Shown piece by piece: positions 51,201 through 63,599 of a stretch of 64,000 bases of DNA (positions within the stretch are counted from its first letter, which is position 1; each line of letters starts with the position of its first letter). The notes beneath the pieces are model-generated. The model was not told where the DNA came from and made no database searches. It saw only the letters and a program-made list of their open reading frames with translations. Made by a program: the position numbers and the translations under genes. Location of the stretch: contig JBBMNZ010000009.1 of NCBI GenBank assembly GCA_037954325.1, positions 7,980,001 to 8,044,000 of the forward strand. The letters are read 5' to 3'. The DNA is from Fistularia commersonii. Its lineage: Eukaryota; Chordata; Actinopteri; Syngnathiformes; Fistulariidae.

Positions 51201-52506
51201 ATCAATTCGTTTTGACAAGTGCTTGGTAATAAATGTTATTTTCAGGTTTGATAATATGTGTATTTGTATCTACTCAACCGTCACTTTACTGAATAGAGAA
51301 AGACCAGAGAGTCAGTAACGCCATGGGCAGTCTGATGCTAAAGGTGCTATGACAAAAATACGAATTATACAGCCAAGCAGGTATGAAACAGTACAATGCC
51401 GCCTACTGCACTGTCTGCAAAAAAAACAATGATTAAATATTTGACATGCTGGGATACTCCACTCTGCCAAGTTATTTATAATATATTGTTACAAGATATT
51501 TACTATATATTGTTATGTGCTGCCCAGTTTTGGGCAACATGTTTGAGAACCACTGCAATCGATGTCTGCAGCTGATGAATGAATCTTTTGCTAAATGGTG
51601 TAATCTTGCATTTTACAAAACTGCACAATGTTGACAATTTTAAGATGCACCTCACCACTCCAGAGTCCTCTGACAATTCTTTGTTTCTTTCCTCCTACTC
51701 TTGCATTATATACTCCACAGAAAAGTAAAAACAATGTGTGAGGCAGTGAGAGAAATAAGGAACCAATAGTCATATGGATGTAAGGAATTGTTTGTTGGCA
51801 GTTAACATGTAAAGAAACTCTGATCGAGTCTGAGAGCAAACAATATTGCTTTTTCTCCAAATGTCAAGACAAACAGGATCCTCTGCCATTCCAACACTGA
51901 GCCTTTCCTTTTGTGAACTGAATCACAAGAAAGAAAACTTGGCAAATCCGTCATAAAGACCAGACCATTGCATTTTTGTGTTCACTGTAAACATATCATC
52001 TACTAAACAAGGTTACACGAACCCTCAGCCTAATTATGGTCTGGCTTGAAGGTGGTTTTGCTAGATGAGGGCAATTTGCAGGATGTTTGCGACTGTTCAT
52101 TTTTTCAGAATTGCTGGGTGAATCTTGAGATTAAAAGTTTTGATGCAATAGATTTCAGCATATTGCAAACACAGTGGAGAAGAATTGCAAAATAGCCGGG
52201 TGTATTTTAAGCCGATGCTACAAAAATATGAATTCATAATTTCTGGAAAAAGAAGTCAAAGCTTGAGTAAGGTAGGCGGGAAAGGACTGTAAGAACTGGC
52301 TGGGGAAAAGCGAGACCAACACAGAATCCCTGTATCAAAGCATCACATGAAGGAGACATCATAGATGAGCCTGTTTCACTCACCCTACAACAGATTGCTT
52401 TTTTCAAAAATTCCAGGCATTGTGTCTGACCAGACAAGTGGAGATCCTCAAAACAATTGTTATTTCCCAACTGACGGTTCTCTCACATAAAAGACATGGC
52501 TGGCAA
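45289..52506. other. Intergenic, no gene seen; possible conserved regulatory patches
   Basis: More than 7 kb without a supportable gene or named repeat, apart from a (TA)n run at 46496-46526 and T-rich tracts (for example 49320-49350, 50670-50697). Two patches, about 49620-49790 and 50090-50400, have higher sequence complexity and no simple repeats, so they are candidates for conserved non-coding elements; this is inference from appearance only. Confidence 0.5.
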
Positions 52507-52546
52507 AAGAAACACTGTGGGCCTCTTCGCTGCCACAGTGTTTCTT
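52507..52546. repeat. Perfect 14-bp stem, 12-nt loop hairpin
   Basis: AAGAAACACTGTGG (52507-52520) and its exact reverse complement (52533-52546) enclose the loop GCCTCTTCGCTG. The sequence is not simple repeat. It could be a small foldback element, a cruciform-forming site or part of an unannotated structured RNA. It is too short on its own for a typical microRNA precursor. There is no U-run immediately after it on either strand. Confidence 0.85.
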
Positions 52547-54553
52547 CAGGTGATACACAATATCTATTATCTATTGCTATAATTTAGAGGAATTGTATAA
52601 GATAACTCCTCATGACCCTTGAACTTGATGGGGAGAGAAGAGCCTAAAATCTCTGTGGGTTCCTTTAAACACAGGGAGAGAAAAAAAAAAAAAAACATGA
52701 TCTATCTGTCGCCTTATTTCACTCCAGGGGTTAATATCCACTGTTTCATTTGTCGCTCTGAGATCGATATAAAAATCATAAATCTAGTCCCCAGTATACG
52801 TACGCATATGTGTCCATAAAGCTTGTTTTAACAGCAAGAAATGTTGATTCGAGATTTTAGTATTTTAAGATAATTGAGAAAACAAAAACCTGCCAAATTA
52901 TTTATGTTCTATCCTTTCTCAGCTCAGTAAGAAATTTCCAACTTTTTCAAGACAAATGAAAATAACAGTGATACCGTTAAATAAATCATCCCCTCTGTCC
53001 TTGTTTGTCCATCTTGACTGACATCAAGGGGAAAACTCTGTAATCAGTAGTACTAATTAATGCCGTTAATTCAGGCCTGTCCTTGGCTGCTGCTCGGGGC
53101 CTGTACCACACAGGTCTCTTTGACCCCGTCTCTCTACAGGGGACCAACAAAGTGCGGAGGAGAAGCATGCAGCTTCAAAGCTGGGGTTCTTAAAATAGAA
53201 CATAGATACTGTATGTGAGTGAAGGGGAAAAAACTGCAGGACCATATGCTCTTCCTTCTGGCAGTAAAACAAGACGCTAATTAAATCAAGTGCTAAGTTT
53301 TACATGAGCGGGACAAAGCTTCTCCTGCTGAGAGAAAATTCAAAGTCATATTGTTAGCTTTTTCTTTCTGGCAGGGAATTGATGCCATCGATGCAGAGCC
53401 AAAGATTAATGTCTAAAGCAACTTTAAATCCACCTTGTCTTATGCTAAAAACACAAAGAATGTCATCTGTGCACATGTGGCAGACTGTGAACTACATAAT
53501 TCCATACTTTTAACTTGCTCCAGGCATCTGAGGATATATATATATTTTTTTTTACCCGTGAGAATCTTCAGAGATCTCAATTTAACGGCATCCCAGATGT
53601 TTTTATCTCTCATGACAATAGCTGATAGGAACAAAATAGATTCACTTGATGATGGGGCTAATTTATTCTCTGCACGTTAATGATATCTACCGACATATAT
53701 TAGAATATTATTCTAAATATGAACCAGACTCATGAGTTATTTACCTGCCTTTCTTCAGGGAAAACATCACCGGCTGTGTGTGGTATATTTACACATCAAA
53801 CATCTCCCTCGTTTCCCCATCACTACTTTCCTTTTTTTGTCTTTCAGATCTCCTCCGATCCTTTCCCATCTGTTCTTGTATCTGGTTTCATTCCCCTGTA
53901 CTCTGGGCCTTTTTTTACTCTATTTCACTTAAATCTTTTCCCAAAGACAGGATTGTGCGATCATTATTTTAAGGACGATCAGATTCATCTTTAATCATTG
54001 GAAGTTATTACATTACCTGTACTACTGAACATTGAATGAATACACGCTTGCTAATATAAAGGTATCATAGTTTTTCACATTAATGAGCAAGCCAAATAAA
54101 AATACAAATCTGAAGGCGGCGGCAGCTTGTTTCAAGCTTCACACTCAGCTGATTAAACTTTTCCTTCATATGGAACTTTGAAGAAAGAGACTCAATGCCA
54201 TCAACCTGACTTTCCCTGCCTTTTCTTCAGCCTTTGACAACTTGAGATGGTACCTACTTCTGTTAGCATTTCCCTTTATTTTCTCCAGTACTTCAAGAGG
54301 TTTCTCCTCAAATGCCAAGTTCTACTGAGCTTTAAATAGCCTGGTAGCTGAAAACAACAGTATGTGGAGGAGGTTCAACACATCTTGCTTTTATACACTC
54401 GAAGACATATTTAGAGATTGTTTTTTGATTTATTCTGAGAAGTTTCACGGTACAAGTAAAACTCTTACAAGTTAATGGCATCAACAGCCAAATACATCTT
54501 ACTCCTTGTGTGAGTATGATTTCTACATGCAAACAAACTTAGCTTAGTGTAAC
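52547..54553. other. Intergenic, no gene seen
   Basis: Contains a G+C-richer patch at about 53050-53170 with no coding match. Overlapping open frames at 53719-53994 are pyrimidine-driven. No repeat family recognised. Confidence 0.55.
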
Positions 54554-54599
54554 ACCTTTAAAACAACCAGTTGCCCACCTTTAAAACAACCAGTTGCCC
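54554..54599. repeat. Exact 23-bp tandem duplication
   Basis: The 23-bp unit beginning ACCTTTAAAACAACC and ending GTTGCCC occurs twice back to back (54554-54576 and 54577-54599) with no mismatch, so the duplication is recent. Confidence 0.95.
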
Positions 54600-55106
54600 A
54601 AGCTCTTTTCTCAACAAAACCAAAGGAACTGAAGTTCATGTCATGTCCCAAAATTTTCCAAAGTTTGCAAAACTGCAGGGTTTCACATTTTAGTTTGCAG
54701 TACAGTATCCAGTTCCACCAGATGGACATAAAATCGCTTGGGAGTTCATGTGCATATTCCTAAACAAGAAATAGCTAGTTTTAAAACAGCACCACACTGT
54801 GTTTCAGTTTAGGAATGGACCAATGTCCCCGGAGTTCGATGTAACATAAATTTAAATGTTCCCCAATGGGAGGGTGGTCTGTCCCCCATTTCAGCCTAAG
54901 TAGTCTCAGTGCTTAAGGGTCAAATACGCTCCTGCTGGAAAACCATTAACTCTGTGGACACACCTATGCTAACACTGAAGTGAATTCAATTCAGACAGGC
55001 TTAGACAGTATCTTTGAAGTATATTTCAGTATATTTCAAACAATTCAACAATTCAACAATTTGCTTTGTGATATATTCATGTGTTTTGTTCAACTCCCCT
55101 GCAAAC

Positions 55107-55110
<4 letters not shown>
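54600..55110. other. Intergenic, no gene seen
   Basis: No recognisable gene or repeat. ATTCAACA-like direct repeats occur near 55042-55060. Confidence 0.55.

Positions 55111-55160
<50 letters not shown>
55111..55160. repeat. (CA)25 microsatellite
   Basis: Uninterrupted CA dinucleotides. Confidence 0.98.
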
Positions 55161-55162
<2 letters not shown>

Positions 55163-56279
55163 TTTAATTAAATGTTCAGCATTATTTGAAGAGTTATGAT
55201 TATCACAGCTTTTTGGGGGGTTTAGCTTTTGACACTAATCCTGATTGAATAAAATCGGTTGTTTAGTAATGCTTGATTTTAGATGATACATTGCTTGAAA
55301 CAATTACATTCTTCTTGATTTTCCAGTTGGCAGGCAGGGATTATATGAGATGCTGGTTGTGTTTGACTGCACCGGAGTAAATTAAGGCTTCAAACTGTTT
55401 TTTTCAGAAAATTATCAAAAGGAACAGGATTCTACAAGCGAGTTTTATTTATTGAGACTTATTGTTATGGAAATCATATATGAAACTGTGACTGTTTACA
55501 GAAGGTGATTTATGATTTAAACTGGCAGGGATGTTAATAAAAGATGGCAAGTGCTCATTCTAACATGTCACTTTGATGAAATAATGGAGACAGAAGGACA
55601 CTTTGATGAATTCTACTTGATGCGGTTTCTTTATCCAGGCAGGAATGCATCAAACCCACATATGGCAGTTTATTTTGCCAATTACGTGGTAGGACTATAA
55701 TTATTGCAATATTCAGTTTTGTATATTTTTATCCTTACATTTTTAAGAAACATCACTGAATTCTAGAATGACAATACAAATTGTACTATAATGGAATAAC
55801 AATCAGTACATTGGTAAGACATCCCAAGAAACTAAAAAAATCAAACAAGTAATTAACCTAAATCAATCAATCAGTCAATTAGAAATGACCTATTGATACC
55901 AGATGTACACACAGAGAGACCGATACCTCGAAACTAGCAAGAAATAATAATAATAGCATCAGGAAATTCACAAAAAAAAACAGATTCATTCAGATTGTTT
56001 TTCAAAATGATTATTTTTTATCACAATTGTTTTTTTTCTGTTTTATTTTTTGTCCCTTTAAAGATCAGAGATTACACAAGCAACAATTTGAACAGATGAA
56101 AGTAGTCCATGTTACTTAAGACAATTTGGAGCGTTTCAGGGCCCCTAGAGAATGGAGGTTGTTGTAGACTGAAAAATTTCGAATAAGGATTAAAGACTTA
56201 AATCTTTTTCTTCTCTACCCTCTCCAAATACTGCCCAGACTCAATAAAAACAAAGGCTCAAAAATAAGGCTCTGGGTAA
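55161..56279. other. Intergenic, no gene seen
   Basis: AT-rich, ending where the truncated LINE begins. No feature recognised. Confidence 0.6.
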
Positions 56280-57595
56280 ATCTAGAAATTCTGTCCATAA
56301 CAGTTATGAACACAATCGGTGACAAAGGGCAGCCCTGAGTCCAACTCTCACTGGAAACTGGTCCGACTTACAACCAACAATGCCGACCAAGCTCCGACAC
56401 CAGTCATACAGGGACCAAACAGCCCGTATAACGGGGTTTGGTACCCCATGGGATAGTCTGGTCGACTATCCCAGCAGACCTTCACGTTTCGTTTGGGTCT
56501 GCTAGGTCTGACCGGCATCCTCTCCCACCATTGGAGCCAGCTCACCACCAGGTGGCGATCAGTTGTCAGCTCCGCCCCTCTCTACACCCAAGTATCCGGG
56601 CCATGCAGCTACAAGTCAGATGACATGACCACAAAGTCGATCAAAGAGCTGTGGCCTGAGGTGCATTGGTGCCAAGTGCACATATGGACAGCTTTATGCC
56701 TGAACATGGTGTTTGATATGGACAATCCATAACAAGCACAGAAGTCCAATAACAAAACAGTGCTCGGCTTCAGATCTAGGGGGCTCCTCCTCCCAATCAT
56801 GCCCTTCCAAGTCGCACTGTCGTTGCCCACGAGAGCATTGAACTCTCAATAGCATGAGTGAGTCCCTGGTAGGAGCACTCTCTAGCACCCCCTCTTGGGT
56901 CCCAAGAAGGGTGGGTAAACTGAACTGCTGTTGGGTGCATAGCCACAAACAACAGTCAGAACCCGTCCCTCTACGTGAAAGCAAAGGGAGACTACCCTCT
57001 CGTTCACTTGGTTGCACCCCAATGTGCCGGCACCGAGATGGGGGGCAATCAAAATGCCCATAACTTCCTGGTGCCTCTCACTGGGAGCAACTCCAGAGTA
57101 AAAAAAAAAGTCCACCACCTGTCAAGAGGCCTGGTTCCAGACCCCACGCTGTGCATCAAGGTGAGTCTGACTATATTTAGTCGGAATCTAGTCGGAAGGT
57201 CCCCCGCTTTGGCCACCGCCTGGCTCACACTTCACCCGATCCTCTTGGCCCTTCCCGTGGGTGGTGAGCCCAGGGTAAGAGGGACCCATGTCAACTTTGG
57301 GGTGTACCCGGCCAAACACCATGGGTGAATGCCAAGCCACCAGGCGCTCACCATCAAGCCCAGTCCCCAGGCCTCGCTGCAGAGAAGGACCCAATGACCT
57401 GTGTCTGGACAAGGGAAAACTGGATCCAAAGTTTTTATTCTTCATGGGTCGTCTTCTGAGGCACGCTTTGTCTGGTCCCTAACCTAAGACCAGACTGACC
57501 CTTCCAGGGGCATAAAGCCCCCAACAACATCGGATCAGGATCACTGGGACGTGCAAACTCCTTCACCACGGTACAGTGGCAGCTGAAGGAGGGGA
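56280..57595 (-). mobile_element. APE-class LINE, 5' portion with internal deletion (minus strand)
   Basis: Same family as the 27.0-28.6 kb copy, in opposite orientation. On the minus strand it starts with a GC-rich 5' region (about 57595-57180). The endonuclease follows: NERVVSLCFHVEGRVLTVVC, NSSSVYPPFLGPKRG, and MFRHKAVHMCTWHQCTSGHS then LIDFVVMSSDL. At about 56440 it jumps into the middle of the reverse transcriptase (SLYDWCRSLVGIVGCKSDQF, then frame-shifted GCPLSPI-type residues at about 56330). It ends near 56280 without RT C terminus or 3' tail, so it is internally deleted and 3'-truncated. Several frameshifts confirm inactivity. Confidence 0.86.
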
Positions 57596-60500
57596 TATGT
57601 GCAGATTTATGTAGTATTCTTAGAATAGTGTGCAGAGCTCTTAATTAGTTGTTAGAGGATCAATAACTTGGCACCCAGGAGAAGCCACTTGGGGCACAGG
57701 TTTAACCACAGACACATTCCACTTCGTCAAAACAGTGCTGCATTTGTACCTGCAAATTGGAGAATATCAGAGACAACAATATCCACCTCAGTCTTCACTT
57801 TCAGCTCTTACTCAAAGCTACCACATATACTCCTCCATCTGAGTTTTTTTCAACTCATACTGATTTCTGCCAGCGAGTTTTCCCATAGCTTGCTTTACCT
57901 CTCTGAATATGAGGCTTGACTGTCTTCTCTTCTTTGTGACTTGGAAAAATATATAATACTCACCAGGCTGCATTGTACAGTATATTTAAACCAAAATTTC
58001 CACTGTCAAATTGTTTTAGATCTCTCAAATACTGTACATTGTGTGACTGATATCTTGAGTCTAAAACCTTGATCACCATTTAAAAGTCAACAATTTTTGA
58101 ATCAATTCTTTTAAATTGCTGCAGTTATTTAACCTTTTTCAAGAGTTATGTAATCTCTGTTCCTTCAATAGAAAATTATTAGTTTCTTCTTTTTTTTGTG
58201 GAATTTATCAGTAACCCAACTATCATTGATATTGGGATAAGAGAAGCCTCATAGAACCATTTTGTCATAATTCTACCAGTACATGTTTTAGTGGTTTAGG
58301 ATATTTGTATTGATTCAAGTGATTCAATTTCTCTCTGTTCTTGATTTTCAGCGCATCCCTTGTTTTTTCTTTTTTGGGGGGTGAGGGGGTTACTTAGTTT
58401 TTTTTTTCATTCCAAACATTCTCCACACTGCTCCTCAACCTGCTGTTCTGAGAACACATACATTTCAAAAATGAAGGGTGATGGGAGCCCAGAGCTCACT
58501 GGGCTACCTTTTTTTTTGAAGGCATATAAAGCTGACATAAAGAGCTACAAACAGGTAGAATGTGCTCATGTAAGCCAATTTCTTTGTGCTACTTCCCTAG
58601 GGGTCGCTTTGAGTTTTGGGGTGTTGCCTTCTGTGGCACTGTTTTCTCTCCTGCACTTAATAAATACACGCTATATCTCTGTAACTCACGTCTGCATACT
58701 TTTGTTATCAACCTTTTGTTTGGTCTCACAGCCCTAGACAGGGACCTAGCATCTGGGATAAGAGAATCATGGCATGGTAGAGATGCTATAAACACACTAT
58801 CATGTCTAGTAGATTACACATAAAGCAAATAAAATATCCTAAATTTATCATTTTGGGACTGGCATACAATAAAGACATGATTACTCCTACTTTAACTTAT
58901 CTGAAATAAAATTGGAAATGAAAGATGCTAGGATATTCCTCAGAGTTTTTTAACTCTGGTATTAATACTTTTTTTTTTTTGAAGTAAAGGACCCAAATCT
59001 TTTGTCTACCAGTTTCAATGTTACAGCAAACTCATTAACATTCCAATGGTGTTTAAAACCACTTATAAACAAGAATCCTTCATCTTAAGGTAGGCAAAAT
59101 CTGAGTACATGAACTAAGGGAATAAAAAAAGAAGTTGATAGTGAAGCTCATTTTCTTCTGTATTGCTTCTAGGATATTGATTTAAAATGATCTGTTTAAT
59201 GAAATGTCAGTATAAAATCCAGACGTGTTCCTTTTGATCCATGGATGATTTTTGTTCAATTTAAATGCCTGTACATTCTCAATCTCTTTCACTCCGCTTG
59301 TATATACTATATATATATAAAAATGTGTTTTTTGTACGATCTGATTTGCCATTTCAATAGCTATTTTAGTTGCTGTTATATCTCTAAACAATTGTCTTGG
59401 GGGCTTGTTTTAAAGCGCAAAAAAAAATCAATCAATCAGTCTTTCTAAGGGTCCCTTTTTTTTCAGTTTTTTGTCCTTCAATTTGTCACCATCTGTATAT
59501 CCATATTAACTGCATATTAACTGCTTCTCCTTAATTCATGTTTTGCTAAACTCACCCAAAATGGAGCTGCAGAAGAATCTGGTCATCACAAATCCATCCT
59601 CTGAACACATTATTAAATATTGATCATGGTATCATGCACAACAACTTTTTTTTTCCTCCAAATTATTTATTTTTCTTATTTATATTTTTGCTGTGCTTGG
59701 CTTAATGCAAACTCCTGCGCACGGCTTTCCCCCTAATGAGGCTCCTGAAATGCTGTGCATCATCTTCTCTGCCGCTTGATCAAAGCTGGAGTATTACAGG
59801 TTATTGAAATTAGTATTGCATGGGAGATGTGATTTTAGCTTAATGATCAGCAAGCTTAGCTTGCAGGAGATACATACGGTGGGGGAGTTAGTGTAAAAAA
59901 AGATTCTGACCTGTCATAAAGTGCTGCAGGCAATATTGAAAAATGAGACCGATGTGGTAAAAACATACTTTAGATGTCCATAAAAAGTTGTTGTCGACAG
60001 CCTCAGCAGGGAAACACAGCCAGGAATCTTCTGTCTTGACAAGTATCTGCAGAATGAAACTTTTTGGAACAAATAACACACGGTTTTTGGCGTAATTAAG
60101 GACAGCCAATCAGAACGTCAGACATACAGCAAAAATTCTTGCTCACATCGATTCAAGTAGGTCGCAAGAAGGAGACAAAACTATCTAATTAAACCATGGT
60201 GAAACCTAATGGAGTAATTTCCTGCCCATGCTTAACGTATCGAGTGGTGGATTACTTTGTCTATTACACTTACACTATGGCATCATTTAACATTTATTTT
60301 TTATTTTAAATTATACAATAAATATTACTACAAATGAACATTGGCTTTGGCAGAGTAACAAATTCATCATTTTACCTCCACTTCACAAATGTGGACCCTT
60401 CTTTCTTTTTTTTTTTTCTTTTTTTATATATTCATCTGCATTGGAAAAAAAATAAAAACAAAATAAAAAACAAGAAACAAATGAAAAATAAACAAAAACA

Positions 60501-60639
60501 AAACAAAATGAAAAGGCTGTATCCTGATGAATCAAACGTGAACTGGATGGCACTCTACAAGTGTAACAACAAGAGAAATAATCCTTACAATTTCATGCAT
60601 ACAGATAGGTTTTAATGCTTCAAAGACATACAAGAGTGG
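57596..60639. other. Intergenic, downstream of col5a1; no gene seen
   Basis: AT-rich sequence with homopolymer tracts. A complex patch at about 59695-59880 includes a perfect 7-bp palindrome with one-base spacer (GCAAGCTTAGCTTGC at 59850-59864) and might be conserved DNA. The 125-codon frame at 58360-58737 has no recognisable product. Poly-purine stretch AAAACAAAATAAAA-like near 60445-60510. Confidence 0.5.
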
Positions 60640-62740
60640 ATGGCCACAGTAAACTTGAATTTATTGACATAAAAACCAATATATCTTCTATCCTCTTATC
60701 CTTACACAGGTTTGACAAGACTGTGAAAACAAACACATAGACATACAATCTACAAAAAAAGAAAAAAGAAAAAAAACAATGGCAGCGACACTGCTGGTTC
60801 TGGAAATTTACAAAAAATGTGTTTGTCCTTTTTTTTTTTTGGGAAATGAGAGTGAAAAACTTGGGCGTACTGCATCACAGTAGAAACATAAAGCCAACAA
60901 TCTACAAGCATACTGAGTTATCTTAACAGAAAATATTCAAGTCACATAATGGAAGGTTGTTTTTCTTTTTTCTTTAAAAAGGGAAATAAAACAAGTTGTG
61001 TGAAGGTCTGAAAATGTCCGTGGTAGATACTAGTGGTCTTAAGCATAGAGAGTGCATAGTTTAAACAAAGAGCATAAAAACAAATCAGGGCAAAACAAAA
61101 TATAGGCCAGGAAATAATTTTTACACAAATCTGTCTGGCTTTGTTCGTCTGATTTGCATCCACTTATGAAGAAATAGTGGCTTTTTAAAATTTGCTTTGT
61201 ATATTAAAAACAAAGAAACCAAATCTAATGGTTTTTGAGCCACTTAAAGCTAAGTGTAATTTTTTTGGGTGGAAGCATTTGAGGGTCAAACACTAACAAA
61301 TCAGGGTGTTTGGTCTGTATCTCTTTGGCTTGATCAGCTTCTTTATTCCCTATAAATGATACGGTACAAACAATCTAACAGCAAGAACCACAAAAGCCAG
61401 CAGCACCACCCTTAGCTTCCTCTCCTATTTCATTATTGATGTGGTTTTAGTGAAGCAGTAGAACATGTGAGGTGACATGCTGCACTGATCAGTGAATGGC
61501 CATTCAGAAAATGGCATTAAAGCATCATTTCTGAATATTTTAAGAAGAAATAAATGCAGCAAAAAGATCCACCTGTGTCACATGTGTTGGTTAGCAGGGT
61601 GGGTGGCGGTCGTTGCCAAACATTTCTTTCCGTTCAAATAATACACTTACATAGCACCACAGGAGAGAAATAGCACCTCGGTTTTTGAATTCTTTGACTA
61701 TTCATTAAATTAAAACATTATCTCCCATTGCATAGCTAGATTTTGAGGGGGAAAAAATGAGAAGCTGTTTATTCAGTTCATGAATTTTCCCACCAAAATG
61801 GACTATCTGTTAGAAATCGCACCCGAAGATTGGAGGAATGTATTCTTTGCGTTTTTATGCAAATCAACTGTCACATATCACAGAGCTTGTTTTTTGTCTT
61901 TTATTTCCATTCTGTTCTTAAATTACAACAAGGTGTGCTTCACAACCGCAACAAGACAGGACTTCCCAATTTATTTCTTTTCCTTTTTTCTGTCTTTTTT
62001 TTTTTTTTCAATTTACAGGTCAAATTTTTTTATCTCTACAATTTGATGTCATCCCTGCATCCACCGTCTTCTACCTCTCAATGAAAAAGTCACATGCATG
62101 TTTTGAAGCCAGAAGCAATAAACATTACCAGGAAAAATATACAGAATGTACTTACAAACATAAAAAAAAAAATTATATATATATATATTTATATATAAAG
62201 ATCCATTCCAAGAGAATGGGGAGACAATTATGCACAAACAAAGCTCCCGCAGTGATTGAGCAAACAAACCGACAAAAGTGAAGTGAAAGAGAGACGAGGA
62301 AGAAGATGAGATCAGAGCTACAGATACAAAACAGCCAATCAGATGGAGTCCATGGCGAGCGCTGCGGCCGTCTGGAAAGGCTGCAGCTCTCATGGTCGCC
62401 TTTGTTGTATGCAATTTCTAAATCAAGTATGACGACGTGGGGCTAGGGTTTCGTGTGAGTGTGCGAGAGTGTGTCATGTGGAAGGCAGGATGTGACATCC
62501 AGTTTCAAAACTTGCATGTGATGGAGAAGGCACACTGAGGTTTCAAGGTTGCTCTTTTTCCTCTTTTCTTAAGGATTTTTCACTGTATCATCAACAGGAT
62601 TTTCATTTTTTTTACTTGTTGCTTTATGGAAAAAAAAGTTTTTTTTTTTCTTTTTTACAAATAGAAGTGTCCTATCCTTTTCCAATTTTCTGAGAAACCA
62701 AAAATATGCTTTTTTTCCTCCATTTGCTCAGTAAACAGTC
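60640..62740 (-). other. col5a1: Probable col5a1 3' untranslated region
   Basis: Sequence following the collagen stop codon on the minus strand. COL5A1 transcripts in other vertebrates have a 3'UTR of about this size, so roughly 2.1 kb here is plausible. It is AU-rich with T/A homopolymers (62640-62655, 61996-62009, 60828-60840) and a short (TA)n near 62173-62198. Several AATAAA hexamers occur on the minus strand (for example near 61904 and 61770). I prefer the one at 60665-60660 because it is followed by a GT-rich stretch. The true end is not provable here. Confidence 0.5.
60660..60665 (-). terminator. Candidate polyadenylation signal AATAAA for col5a1
   Basis: The minus strand reads GTCAATAAATTCAAGTTTAC and then TGTGGCC, a hexamer followed at the usual distance by a G/T-rich element. 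Other AATAAA hexamers lie upstream within the 3'UTR, so alternative polyadenylation is possible. Confidence 0.4.
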
Positions 62741-62887
62741 TCAACCGATGAAACAGACAGGGCCCACTTCAAATCCAAACTTCTGCGTAGAACCCCCAAA
62801 ATCATTGAACATGATGTCCACAAATGGCACCTGTTCGACCTTTGGCGTGTTGATCTCAAGTACTGTCTTATCGTAGCCCCTTTTCAA
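62741..62887 (-). CDS. col5a1: Fibrillar collagen alpha chain (col5a1), last coding exon
   Basis: The exon encodes the final 48 residues of a fibrillar procollagen C-propeptide and the stop TGA (62743-62741). It starts LKRGYDKTVLEINTPKVEQV, continues through FVDIMFNDFGG, and ends KFGFEVGPVCFIG. Acceptor is TCTCACAG with AG at 62889-62888; the phase-0 join to the preceding exon gives DGCA-LKRGYDKTVLEI. The conserved penultimate block FGFEVGPVCF carries the last cysteine of the COLFI domain. This propeptide directs trimerisation and chain selection and is removed by BMP-1-type proteinases. Best match by recall is COL5A1 (human ends FGFEVGPACF); COL5A3 or COL11A1 are the alternatives, but VDIMFNDFG and linkage to olfm1 favour col5a1. 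Human COL11A1 differs here (VDVMINDFG). Confidence 0.9.
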   Translation of the reverse strand: MKRGYDKTVLEINTPKVEQVPFVDIMFNDFGGSTQKFGFEVGPVCFIG

Positions 62888-63365
62888 CTGTGAGAGACAG
62901 AGCGAGAGAGAAAAGAGAGATAGATAGAGAGAAGTGAGTTTCTTGGTAAAATAATCGATGAAAACACACAGTACTATAAAAACTTGTCTTAATCTTATAT
63001 AACCAGCTAGAATTTGTGGCTCGGTTTTGGGTGAAACCCAGTTTCTGGTTGTTCAGAAAAAAAGTTGTAAGATATACACAGTAAAAATGAGGCTGAATCG
63101 AATGTCAAGAAACAACGCTGGGTGCTCATGTTGCTGATGAGATATATATTCTTTTAAGGCGGATTTTCTTTTTTTTTTTGTGGGAGGCTGACAAATCTGC
63201 TGGCACATTAAAGATCGATCACAAGCTCAGTTTCAACTCATCACACTCCAGTCCTCTACTCTTCTTTAAAATAGATGCTGAAGCTAAAATGCAGTTTTTT
63301 ATTTTTTGGAGTATCAATACAGATATCTTTTTGAGTCTCTCAGATCACACTGGGTCGAAACTTAC
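62888..63365 (-). other. col5a1: col5a1 last intron
   Basis: 478 nt with donor GTAAGT (first base 63365) and a pyrimidine-rich acceptor formed by CTCTCTCGCTCTGTCTCTC before CAG. The plus-strand GA-rich tract at about 62892-62932 is this polypyrimidine tract. Nothing else recognised. Confidence 0.9.
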
Positions 63366-63599
63366 TGCACATCCATCGGTCAGGGCGCGGATGTATGGAT
63401 TATTATCATAGGACATCTCCTCATCGTTGGATCCCAGGAAGCGAATGGCCTTGTCGTAGTTATCCTGCTCCTCGTCATGCCAGGCAACCGACTGATAGCA
63501 GTTGTACGTCATATTCTGTTTGGCAGCGGCGCTCAGCAGCCGCAAGAATGTCATCTGGACCACACCGATGGGGTTGCCCTCAGCATCCACATAGGAGAG
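63366..63599 (-). CDS. col5a1: Fibrillar collagen alpha chain (col5a1), penultimate coding exon
   Basis: This 234-nt exon encodes 78 residues of the COLFI C-propeptide: LSYVDAEGNPIGVVQMTFLR, then LLSAAAKQNMTYNCYQSVAW, then the chain-variable HDEEQDNYDKAIRF, then LGSNDEEMSYDNNPYIRALT and DGCA. Both boundaries are phase 0 (acceptor TTTTTAG with AG at 63601-63600; donor GTAAGT at 63365). Visible family features are the sequon NMT (residues 29-31), the cysteines at residues 34 and 77, and the invariant SNDEEMSYDNNP motif. The V-x-AEGNPxGVVQMTFLRLLSA block matches alpha1(V) and alpha3(V) rather than alpha1(XI). Alpha1(V) forms heterotypic fibrils that nucleate and limit the diameter of collagen I fibrils. 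Upstream exons lie beyond the window. Confidence 0.93.

Noticed and set aside
58360..58737. 125-codon frame
   Set aside because: Hydrophobic and T-driven, includes homopolymer-encoded phenylalanines, no family similarity.
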